From: Humitalea sp038323655
GTDB taxonomy: Bacteria > Pseudomonadota > Alphaproteobacteria > Acetobacterales > Acetobacteraceae
DNA: 5,466 nt
Direction of reading: 5' to 3'
NCBI GenBank assembly: GCA_038323655.1
Contig: JBBQHE010000253.1
Location: 1 to 5,466, forward strand
The notes under the pieces were generated by a model. It made no database searches and was not told the origin of the DNA. It saw only the letters and a program-made list of their open reading frames with translations. How positions within the stretch are numbered: the first letter of the stretch is position 1; the number at the start of each line of letters is the position of its first letter. The position numbers were made by a program, and so were the translations under genes. Shown one piece after another: positions 1-5,400 of the stretch.

Positions 1-519
1 ATGGGGGCGGAGAATGCGACGCTGACCTTCATGGTTGGCGGGGATGCGGCCGATTTCGCCGCCGCCGAACCCGTGCTGCAGGCGATGGGCCGGACCGTGG
101 TGTATTGCGGGGCAGCCGGCGCGGGCCAAGCGGCCAAGGCCTGCAACAACATGCTGCTGGCGATTTCCATGATCGGCACCGCCGAAGCCTTCGTGTTGGC
201 GGAGAAACTGGGGCTGTCGCACCAGGCGCTGTTCGACGTGGCGTCGAAATCCTCCGGCCAGTGCTGGTCGCTCACGACCTATTGCCCGGTGCCGGGGCCG
301 GTCCCGAGCAGCCCCGCGAATCGCGACTACGCACCAGGCTTCGCGGCGGCGCTGATGGAGAAGGACCTGGGCCTGGCGCAACAGGCGGCCGAGGCGACGG
401 GGGCGCAGACGCCCTTGGGGGCGCAGGCGCTGGCGCTGTACCGGCGGTTCGTCGCGGAAGGCGGCGGCGGCACGGATTTTTCCGGCATCGTCAGGATGCT
501 GCGCGACGGCGCCGCCTGA
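1..519 (+). CDS. mmsB: 3-hydroxyisobutyrate dehydrogenase, C-terminal part (5' end outside window)
   Basis: This enzyme oxidises 3-hydroxyisobutyrate to methylmalonate semialdehyde with NAD+ in valine breakdown, in the cytoplasm. The visible 172 residues match the end of the Rossmann domain (ATLTFMVGG, residues 6-14) and the all-helical C-terminal domain. The segment GAGQAAKACNNMLLAISMIG (residues 40-59) carries the family's catalytic Lys (K46) and the Asn pair N49/N50. The segment with SSGQCWSL, the PVPGPVP turn and GFAAALMEKDLGLA is typical of this dehydrogenase rather than of other beta-hydroxyacid dehydrogenases. The family is usually about 295 residues, so roughly 120 N-terminal residues, including the GxGxxG nucleotide loop, lie left of the window. 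The ATG at position 1 is most likely an internal Met. The gene ends four bases before the convergent radical SAM gene, with no visible terminator between them. Confidence 0.9.
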   Translation: MGAENATLTFMVGGDAADFAAAEPVLQAMGRTVVYCGAAGAGQAAKACNNMLLAISMIGTAEAFVLAEKLGLSHQALFDVASKSSGQCWSLTTYCPVPGPVPSSPANRDYAPGFAAALMEKDLGLAQQAAEATGAQTPLGAQALALYRRFVAEGGGGTDFSGIVRMLRDGAA

Positions 520-523
520 CGGG

Positions 524-1651
524 TCAGAACAGCGCCATCTGGGCCGGCTGCGGCGTGGCTGCGGCCGGGACCTGGAAGGCGCTGCAATCCAGCGCCTGCT
601 GGCGCAGGTTGGTCCGGTCAAGCCCATGCTTGCGCAGGGCCAGAGCGAAGCGGCTGGCCAGCAGTTCCGCATAGGGCCCGGTGCCGGTCTGGCGGGTGCC
701 AAAGCGGCTGTCATACAGCGCGCCGCCGCGCGTCTGCCGGATCAGCGAAAGGACTTTTGCGGCGCGGTCGGGGAAATGCTGGTGCAGCCAGGCTTCAAAC
801 ATCTGCGCGATTTCCAGCGGCAGGCGCAGCAGCACATACCCCGCCCGCGTCGCGCCATTGCGGACGGCGGCGGCGATCAGGGTTTCCAGCTCCGCATCAT
901 TGAGCCCGGGGATCATGGGCGCGGCCAGGATGCCGGCCGGGATGCCGGCGCGGGACAGTTCGCCTATGGCGGCCAGGCGCCGCGCGGGACTGGCCGCGCG
1001 CGGTTCCATCGCCCGCGCCAGCGTGCCGTCCAGCGTGGTGATCGACAGGCAGACGTGGACCAGATTGCGCCGCGCCATGCGGGCCAGAATATCCAGGTCC
1101 CGCAGCACGCCGGCTGACTTGGTGACGATGGTGACGGGGTGGTTGTGCGCTTCCAGCACCTCCAGCACCTGGCGGGTCAGGCCGAGCGTGCGTTCCACCG
1201 GCTGATAGGGATCGGTATTCGCGCCCAATGCGATGGGCTTGGCGACATACCCAGGCTTACGTATTTCCCGGGTCAGCAGCGCCGCCACATCGGGCTTGAA
1301 GAGCAGTCGGGTTTCGAAATCCAGGCCCGGCGACAGGCCCAGATGCGCATGCGACGGCCGGGCGTAGCAATAGATGCAGCCGTGTTCGCAGCCGCGATAC
1401 ATGTTCACGCTGCGGTCGAAACCGATGTCGGGCGAGGTGTTGTAGGCCAGCGCCGACTTGCTGCTGTCCCGCGTCAGGGTCGTCGCCAGGGGTTCGGGGG
1501 CGACAAAGGCGGCATCCAGCGTGCCCCAGCCGTCGTCCCAGGCAACCGCCGACTGGCGTTCGTACCGGTTGGCCGGGTTGGACAGCGCGCCACGCCCCTT
1601 GCGGGCACCCGGCGGGACCAGGATAGGTTCGTGCAGGCCGCCGTCGGGCAT
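524..1651 (-). CDS. PA0069-family radical SAM protein
   Basis: This is a 375-residue radical SAM protein of the PA0069/Rv2578c type, distantly related to spore photoproduct lyase; its substrate is not known to me. The 4Fe-4S/AdoMet motif is RGCEHGCIYCYAR, with Cys88, Cys92 and Cys95, preceded by YNTSPDIGFDRSVNMYRG (residues 70-87), which is characteristic of the family. Further family blocks are GANTDPYQPVE (143-153), TKSAGVLRDLDIL (177-189), LSITTLD (202-208) and GGALYDSRFGTRQTGTGPYA (309-328). The start is supported by AAGGAG at 1661-1666 on the minus strand, nine bases from the ATG. The last five residues are QMALF, which resembles a beta-clamp-binding pentapeptide (see findings). The gene is convergent with mmsB (4 bp apart) and divergent from the glycosyltransferase (36 bp). 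The family assignment is firm, while a DNA-repair role is only inference. Confidence 0.92.
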   Translation of the reverse strand: MPDGGLHEPILVPPGARKGRGALSNPANRYERQSAVAWDDGWGTLDAAFVAPEPLATTLTRDSSKSALAYNTSPDIGFDRSVNMYRGCEHGCIYCYARPSHAHLGLSPGLDFETRLLFKPDVAALLTREIRKPGYVAKPIALGANTDPYQPVERTLGLTRQVLEVLEAHNHPVTIVTKSAGVLRDLDILARMARRNLVHVCLSITTLDGTLARAMEPRAASPARRLAAIGELSRAGIPAGILAAPMIPGLNDAELETLIAAAVRNGATRAGYVLLRLPLEIAQMFEAWLHQHFPDRAAKVLSLIRQTRGGALYDSRFGTRQTGTGPYAELLASRFALALRKHGLDRTNLRQQALDCSAFQVPAAATPQPAQMALF

Positions 1652-1687
1652 GGCTGCGTTCTCCTTTCGTTCAGATCACAGGACCAT
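1652..1687. promoter_or_regulatory. 36-bp divergent intergenic region
   Basis: This short gap separates the start codons of the radical SAM gene (minus strand) and the glycosyltransferase (plus strand). It contains the minus-strand ribosome binding site AAGGAG (1661-1666) and a weaker plus-strand AGGA at 1680-1683. It is too short to hold two full divergent promoters without running into coding sequence, so at least one promoter must overlap a neighbouring gene. No convincing -35/-10 pair is visible. Confidence 0.45.
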
Positions 1688-2371
1688 ATGGCCGGCCCAC
1701 CCGTCAAGAACAATATGGGAACACTGGCGGTGGTCATCCCGGCCCTGAACGCCGCCGCGACGCTGCCCGCCGTGCTTGCCGCGCTGGCGGACGCCGCCCC
1801 GGGCGAAGTGCTTGTGGTGGACGGAGGCAGCACCGACGGCACCGCGGCGCCGCGCATGATCTCCTCCCCGCGCGGGCGCGGCCAGCAACTGGCCGCCGGC
1901 ATCGCCGCCACCACCGCGCCCTGGCTGCTTTTGCTGCATGCCGACACGCGCCTGGCCCCAGGCTGGGCCAAGGCCGCCACCGCCTTCATCGCCGACCCCG
2001 CCAATGCCGGCCGCGCCGCGTATTTCCGCCTGGTGCTGGATGACCCTTCGCCCCAGGCCCGGCGGATCGAGGCGCTGGTCGCCTGGCGCTGCCGCACCTT
2101 CCGCCTACCCTATGGCGACCAGGGGCTTTTGGTCGCGCGCAGCACGCTGGAGGCCATCGGCGGCGTTGCGCCCCTGCCCTTGATGGAGGATGTGGACCTG
2201 GTCCGCCGCCTCGGCCGCCATCGGATCGTGGCGCTGCCGGTCGCCGCCGTCACCTCGGCCGCGCGGTATCACCGTGGCGGTTGGTGGGCGCGGCCGTTGC
2301 GGAACCTGTCGTTGCTCACGCTGTGGTTCCTCGGCGTCTCGACGACGCGGCTGGCGCGCTGGTACGGCTGA
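1688..2371 (+). CDS. Family 2 glycosyltransferase, TIGR04283 type
   Basis: This is a small GT-A fold glycosyltransferase of 227 residues, close to the usual size of the TIGR04283 family. Databases name that family after arsenosugar biosynthesis, although the substrate is generally unproven. Visible motifs are VVIPALN (15-21), the nucleotide-sugar loop VVDGGSTDGT (43-52), PRGRGQQLAAG (61-71), the metal-binding DXD equivalent LHADTR (83-88), GDQG (143-146), the acidic MEDVDL (166-171) and the C-terminal LARWYG. The stretch between DGGSTDGT and PRGRG is only nine residues, which seems several shorter than in relatives I recall. ATG 1688 has a weak AGGA four bases upstream. ATG 1715 (MGTLAVVIPALN) is a credible alternative that fits the family N-terminus. 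The reading frame stays open much further upstream, but that part is antisense to the radical SAM gene and has no family similarity. A truncated partner gene follows after 4 bp. Confidence 0.88.
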   Translation: MAGPPVKNNMGTLAVVIPALNAAATLPAVLAALADAAPGEVLVVDGGSTDGTAAPRMISSPRGRGQQLAAGIAATTAPWLLLLHADTRLAPGWAKAATAFIADPANAGRAAYFRLVLDDPSPQARRIEALVAWRCRTFRLPYGDQGLLVARSTLEAIGGVAPLPLMEDVDLVRRLGRHRIVALPVAAVTSAARYHRGGWWARPLRNLSLLTLWFLGVSTTRLARWYG

Positions 2372-2375
2372 CGCG

Positions 2376-2681
2376 ATGCCCGACCGCCGCGCCGTGCTCA
2401 TCGGCTGCGACACCCCGGGCATCGTCGCCGCCGATATCGCGGCGGCCTTCCGCGCCCTCGGCCGCGCCGACGCGGTCTTTGGCCCGGCCGAGGATGGCGG
2501 CTATTGGCTGGTCGGCCTCGGCCCCCGGCGCCCGGCAAAACCATTTGCCGAGGTGCGTTGGAGCACCGACCACGCCCTTGGCGATACGCTCGCCAATTTT
2601 TCTGGGCGCAGGGTCGCGCTTTTACGCAGGCTGCGCGATGTCGATACCGCGGCCGATCTCGCTCACATGCCGCCGATATAG
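2376..2681 (+). pseudogene. DUF2064/TIGR04282 glycosyltransferase remnant, C-terminal half only
   Basis: The 101-residue frame encodes the C-terminal half of a DUF2064 (TIGR04282, CofC-like) glycosyltransferase, the usual companion of the preceding TIGR04283 gene. Recognisable blocks are AVLIGCDTPGI (residues 6-16; relatives usually have SD where this has CD), FGPAEDGGYWLVGL (35-48), VRWSTDHAL (60-68) and the terminal RRLRDVDTAADL (84-95). The family is normally about 190-210 residues and begins with a nucleotide-binding segment of the type FARAPRxGxxKTRL. That half is absent, and only four bases separate this ATG from the stop of the upstream gene. No other frame between 2190 and 2376 holds the missing part. 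There is no ribosome binding site, so any product would depend on reinitiation. The 3' end overlaps the convergent ETF-QO gene by 19 bp. It is most likely non-functional through a 5' deletion, but a sequencing or assembly error is possible. Confidence 0.75.
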
Positions 2682-4291
2682 TTCGGCCCGCCGCCGCCTT
2701 CCGGCGTGCACCAGTCGATGTTCTGGTCGGGGTCCTTGATGTCGCAGGTTTTGCAGTGGACGCAGTTCTGCGCGTTGATCACCAGAGTCGGGTTGTCGGT
2801 GTCGGTGCCAACGGCCTCATACACGCCGGCCGGGCAGTAGCGACTTTCGGGACTGGCGAAGCGGGCCCAGTTCACCGGCGCCCAGGCTGACGGATCGCGC
2901 AGCTTCAGATGCGCCGGCTGGTCTTCCTCGTGATTGGTGTTGGACAGGTACACGGAAGAAAGCCGGTCAAAGGTCAGCACACCATCAGGCTTGGGATAGG
3001 CGATGCGCGGGCTGTCGGCGGCGGGCCTGGTGGCCGTGTGGTCGGCGTGGTGCGTCAGCGTCCAGGGCGATTTGCCGCGGGTGATGTAGGTTTCCAGCGC
3101 CGCATTCACCATGCCGCCCCAGAAACCGAATTTCGCGAAGCCGGGCCGGATGTTGCGGATCGCGTTCAGCTCCTCCCAGACCCAGGAGTTTTTCAGCGCG
3201 ATCGGGTATTCGTTCAGCACCGGGGGCGCAGCCTGGCCAGCCGCCAGCCCGGCCGCAGCGGCTTCAGCCGCCAGCATGCCGCTCTTCATCGCGGTATGCG
3301 TGCCCTTGATCTTCGCGACATTCAGAAAACCCGCGGTGCAGCCGATCAGCACGCCGCCGGGAAATGCCAGTTCCGGGATCGCCTGCATCCCGCCCTCGTT
3401 CAGTGCGCGGGCGCCGTAGGCGATGCGCTTGCCGCCGGCCAGCATGGGTGCGACGGCCGGGTGGGTCTTGAAGCGCTGCATCTCCTCGAAGGGCGACAGC
3501 CAGGGGTTGGCGTAGTCCAGCCCGACCACGAAGCCGATGCTGACCAAGTTTTCACCGAACATATAGACCCAGGCGCCGCCATAGGTGTCGGTCGTCATCG
3601 GCCAGCCCACCGAATGCCAGATGAACCCCGGCTTGTGCTGGGCCTTGGGGATTTCCCAGAGTTCCTTGATGCCGAGCCCATAGGTCTGTGGGGCTGCCTT
3701 GTCGCGCAGGGCGAACCGCGTCTCCAGTGCCTTGGTCAACGACCCGCGGCAGCCTTCGGCAAAGAGCGTGTAGGTCGCGCGCAATTCCATACCGGGCTGG
3801 AAGTTCGGACCTTCCGCGCCGCTTTTCTCGATTCCCATGACGCCTGCGACGATGCCCTGCACGCGCCCGTCCTCGATGATCGTCTCGCTGGCGGCGAAGC
3901 CGGCGTAGATCTCGACCCCCAGCGCCTCGGCCTTCGCCGCCAGCCAGCGGCAGACATTGCCCAGGCTGACGATGTAGTTGCCGTGGTTGTGCATGGCGGG
4001 CGGGGTGGGCAGGCTGATCGCGCGGGTCTGCGTGAGGAAGACGAAACGGTCCTCCCCGGCCAGAGTCGCCAGCGCCGGCGGGTCGTCGCGCCAGTCGGGG
4101 ATGAGTTCGTCCAGCGCCCGCGGTTCCAGCACCGCGCCGGACAGGATATGGGCGCCGACCTCGCTGCCCTTCTCCACTACGCAGACTGCGGCATCGGGTG
4201 AGAGTTGCTTGAGCCGGATGGCGGCCGCGAGGCCGGCGGGACCGGCGCCGACGATCAGCACGTCAAAACTCATGCTTTCGCGGTCGGCCAT
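2663..4291 (-). CDS. etf-QO: Electron transfer flavoprotein-ubiquinone oxidoreductase (ETF-QO)
   Basis: ETF-QO takes electrons from reduced electron transfer flavoprotein, which collects them from acyl-CoA and related dehydrogenases, and reduces ubiquinone at the inner face of the cytoplasmic membrane. The 542-residue length is normal. FAD binding is shown by VLIVGAGPAGLAAAIRLKQL (11-30). The family signature GCTAGFLNVAKIKGTHTAMK (317-336) is present, as are GLGIKELWEI (205-214) and the block TYGGAWVYMFGE (236-247). The C-terminal 4Fe-4S ferredoxin-like domain has all four expected cysteines: Cys486 (YCPAGVYE) and Cys510, Cys513 and Cys516 (NCVHCKTCDIKDP), followed by PEGGGGPNY. Start 4291 (MADRESMSFDV) is chosen because it fits the family N-terminus and has GGGGAG ten bases upstream on the minus strand; ATG 4273 is the alternative. 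The frame continues upstream to 4798, but that extension is antisense to the UDG gene. The 3' end overlaps the glycosyltransferase remnant. Confidence 0.96.
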   Translation of the reverse strand: MADRESMSFDVLIVGAGPAGLAAAIRLKQLSPDAAVCVVEKGSEVGAHILSGAVLEPRALDELIPDWRDDPPALATLAGEDRFVFLTQTRAISLPTPPAMHNHGNYIVSLGNVCRWLAAKAEALGVEIYAGFAASETIIEDGRVQGIVAGVMGIEKSGAEGPNFQPGMELRATYTLFAEGCRGSLTKALETRFALRDKAAPQTYGLGIKELWEIPKAQHKPGFIWHSVGWPMTTDTYGGAWVYMFGENLVSIGFVVGLDYANPWLSPFEEMQRFKTHPAVAPMLAGGKRIAYGARALNEGGMQAIPELAFPGGVLIGCTAGFLNVAKIKGTHTAMKSGMLAAEAAAAGLAAGQAAPPVLNEYPIALKNSWVWEELNAIRNIRPGFAKFGFWGGMVNAALETYITRGKSPWTLTHHADHTATRPAADSPRIAYPKPDGVLTFDRLSSVYLSNTNHEEDQPAHLKLRDPSAWAPVNWARFASPESRYCPAGVYEAVGTDTDNPTLVINAQNCVHCKTCDIKDPDQNIDWCTPEGGGGPNYIGGM

Positions 4292-4391
4292 GCGCTGCTG
4301 TCTCCCCTGGGCGGCCACCGGCATGTAGCCCCGGGGGGGCACTTGCGGAAGACATCTGGCGAAGCAGTCCTGTCCTGCTACATCCACGCAG
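4292..4391. promoter_or_regulatory. 100-bp divergent intergenic region between ETF-QO and UDG genes
   Basis: This gap must carry the 5' signals for both divergent genes. The ETF-QO ribosome binding site (GGGGAG on the minus strand, about ten bases from its ATG) is clear. No Shine-Dalgarno sequence precedes the UDG start. A short perfect inverted repeat, GCCCC-GGG-GGGGC, lies at 4328-4340 and could form a five-base-pair stem. I could not find a convincing sigma-70-like -35/-10 pair in either direction, so promoter positions are not assigned. Confidence 0.4.
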
Positions 4392-5276
4392 ATGGAGCAC
4401 GCGACCCTTCTTGCCGCCCTGCGCATGCAGATGGAATGGGGGGCGGACGAGCCGACAGAACCGACACCCGCGCCGCTCGGTGAGCGTCTGCCACCGCCGA
4501 TCGCACGATGGCTGGGGGCGGGCACCGCCATCGCGGCGGTTCCCCCCGGGGCGCCGCCCGACGGCCCCACCGCGCAGCGGCTGGTGCCCACCGCCGCGCA
4601 GCGGCTTGGCAACCCCACCGCCGCGCAGCGGCCTGGCAACCCCACCGCCGTCAGCCAAAACTTCGCCCCGGCCCCTGCGGCGGCCGCCGCCCTGGCCGCA
4701 GGCGCCGAAACGCTGGGCGCGTTGCGGGCGGCGATCGCGACCTTCGACGGCTCGGCGCTGCGTGACACCGCGACCAGCCTGGTTTTCGCCGATGGCAACC
4801 CGGCCTCGGGCGTGATGCTGGTGGGCGAGGCGCCGGGCGCGGATGAGGACCGCGAAGGGCTGCCCTTCGTCGGCGTGTCCGGCCAGTTGCTGGACCGGAT
4901 GCTGGCCTCGGCCGGGCTGCGCCGGGCCGAGGATGTCTATGTCACCAACATCCTGCCCTGGCGCCCTCCCGGCAACCGCACGCCGACCGATGCCGAAATC
5001 GCGCTGTTCCTGCCCTTCGTACTGCGACACATCGCGCTGGCCCGGCCCCGTGTCCTGCTGCTTCTTGGCGGGACCGCGGCCAAGGCACTGCTACGCGGCC
5101 GCGACGGGATCATGCGGATGCGCGGCCGCTGGCATGAATTGACGTTGGAAGGGCTGGGCCCGCTGCCGGTGCTGCCGACCCTGCACCCGGCCTATCTGCT
5201 GCGAAGCCCGGCCGCGAAGCGCGAGGCCTGGGCCGATCTGGTCATGCTGCGGCGCCGTCTGGACCAGGCCGGGTGA
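4392..5276 (+). CDS. Family 4 uracil-DNA glycosylase homologue lacking Fe-S cluster cysteines
   Basis: Members of this superfamily excise uracil from DNA to begin base-excision repair. The 294 residues divide into an N-terminal segment (LLAALRMQMEWGADE, 6-20), a Pro/Ala-rich linker with a nine-residue tandem repeat (about 21-105), and a catalytic domain (about 106-292). Family 4 motifs are LVFADGNP (130-137), motif 1 GEAPGADEDREGLPFVG (145-161), YVTNILPWRPPGNRTPT (183-199), LGGTAAKALL (225-234) and motif 2 HPAYLLRSP (265-273). The protein contains no cysteine. Positions 118, 121, 190 and 206 are Phe, Ser, Trp and Phe and have the spacing (3, 69, 16) of the four 4Fe-4S ligands in classic family 4 enzymes. 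A cluster therefore cannot form as in the archetype, and activity should be tested rather than assumed. The start has no ribosome binding site, but the N-terminus fits alphaproteobacterial relatives; ATG 4425 and 4431 are less likely starts. Confidence 0.9.
   Translation: MEHATLLAALRMQMEWGADEPTEPTPAPLGERLPPPIARWLGAGTAIAAVPPGAPPDGPTAQRLVPTAAQRLGNPTAAQRPGNPTAVSQNFAPAPAAAAALAAGAETLGALRAAIATFDGSALRDTATSLVFADGNPASGVMLVGEAPGADEDREGLPFVGVSGQLLDRMLASAGLRRAEDVYVTNILPWRPPGNRTPTDAEIALFLPFVLRHIALARPRVLLLLGGTAAKALLRGRDGIMRMRGRWHELTLEGLGPLPVLPTLHPAYLLRSPAAKREAWADLVMLRRRLDQAG
4566..4650 (+). repeat. 27-bp in-frame tandem repeat in the UDG linker
   Basis: Two 27-bp units (4587-4613 and 4614-4640) differ at a single base and encode PTAAQRLGN and PTAAQRPGN. 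They are preceded by a shortened, degenerate 21-bp unit (4566-4586, PTAQRLV) and followed by a partial unit starting at 4641 (PTA). Because the unit is a multiple of three, copy-number change keeps the frame. Each full unit contains the small inverted repeat GCCGC-GCA-GCGGC, which could favour replication slippage. The repeat lies wholly in the low-complexity linker, outside the catalytic domain. Confidence 0.85.
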
Positions 5277-5400
5277 AGGATTTCTGCATCAACAGCGTCC
5301 TGCAAGCTTCTGATTTAACATAAACCGTCGAAAAAACAGGGATTCGTCCCGCAGATTTATCTTGCGTCGGCCGTTAGCGCCTCGTTAACGCACGCTGGCC
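5277..5400. other. AT-richer intergenic region with small hairpins
   Basis: This 124-bp stretch between the UDG stop and the next start is clearly richer in A and T than the rest of the window, as expected for a promoter region. It contains a perfect short hairpin GGGA-TTCG-TCCC at 5339-5350 (its GATTC at 5341-5345 is a GANTC site, the target of the alphaproteobacterial CcrM methylase), an adjacent imperfect hairpin at 5351-5365 built on AGAT-TT-ATCT, and an A6 run at 5331-5336. No strong rho-independent terminator for the UDG gene is visible on the plus strand. An in-frame TAA at 5386-5388 limits how far upstream the next gene can start. Confidence 0.5.
5374..5388 (+). promoter_or_regulatory. 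Possible CtrA-type binding site (TTAG-N7-TTAA)
   Basis: The sequence TTAG, seven bases, then TTAA matches the full CtrA consensus TTAA-N7-TTAA at seven of eight defined positions. CtrA is the alphaproteobacterial response regulator of cell cycle and motility genes. The site lies 12 bp upstream of the next possible ATG, inside the only AT-richer intergenic region of the window, with a GANTC site 29 bp further upstream. The motif is short and the match is imperfect, so chance occurrence is quite possible. Confidence 0.25.

Noticed and set aside
1139..1687. N-terminal extension of the glycosyltransferase frame
   Set aside because: It is antisense to the radical SAM gene and shows no glycosyltransferase similarity before VVIPALN. 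The real start is 1688 or 1715.
524..2371. Arsenosugar biosynthesis cluster (radical SAM plus TIGR04283/TIGR04282 genes)
   Set aside because: The radical SAM protein is of PA0069 type, not the ArsS type. It is divergently transcribed, and no ArsM-like methyltransferase or arsenic gene is visible.
2909..4201. 430-residue open frame on the plus strand, opposite ETF-QO
   Set aside because: It lies wholly antisense to a confidently identified gene, has no recognisable domain, and long antisense frames are expected in GC-rich coding DNA with strong third-position bias.
4328..4340. GC hairpin in the divergent region as a terminator or attenuator
   Set aside because: It has a five-base-pair stem with no T run on either strand, and such GC palindromes are common in this base composition.
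4566..4650. CRISPR-like or regulatory repeat array
   Set aside because: The units are directly adjacent with no spacers, lie in frame inside a coding region, and number only about two full copies.
4292..4798. N-terminal extension of the ETF-QO frame (169 extra residues)
   Set aside because: The extension is low-complexity, antisense to the UDG gene, and absent from the family. The start at 4291 has a good ribosome binding site and a family-like N-terminus.
4263..5030. 255-residue minus-strand frame opposite the UDG gene
   Set aside because: It is a shadow of the UDG coding sequence with Arg/Gly-rich low-complexity translation and no recognisable motif.
4392..5276. UdgX-type (covalently DNA-trapping) uracil-binding protein
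   Set aside because: The KRRIH-type insert typical of UdgX is not present, and the region before HPAYLLRSP looks like ordinary family 4.
5330..5350. Minus-strand terminator-like element (hairpin GGGA-loop-TCCC followed by a T run)
   Set aside because: The stem is only four base pairs, and no minus-strand gene is visible to its right that would need it, so chance is a sufficient explanation.
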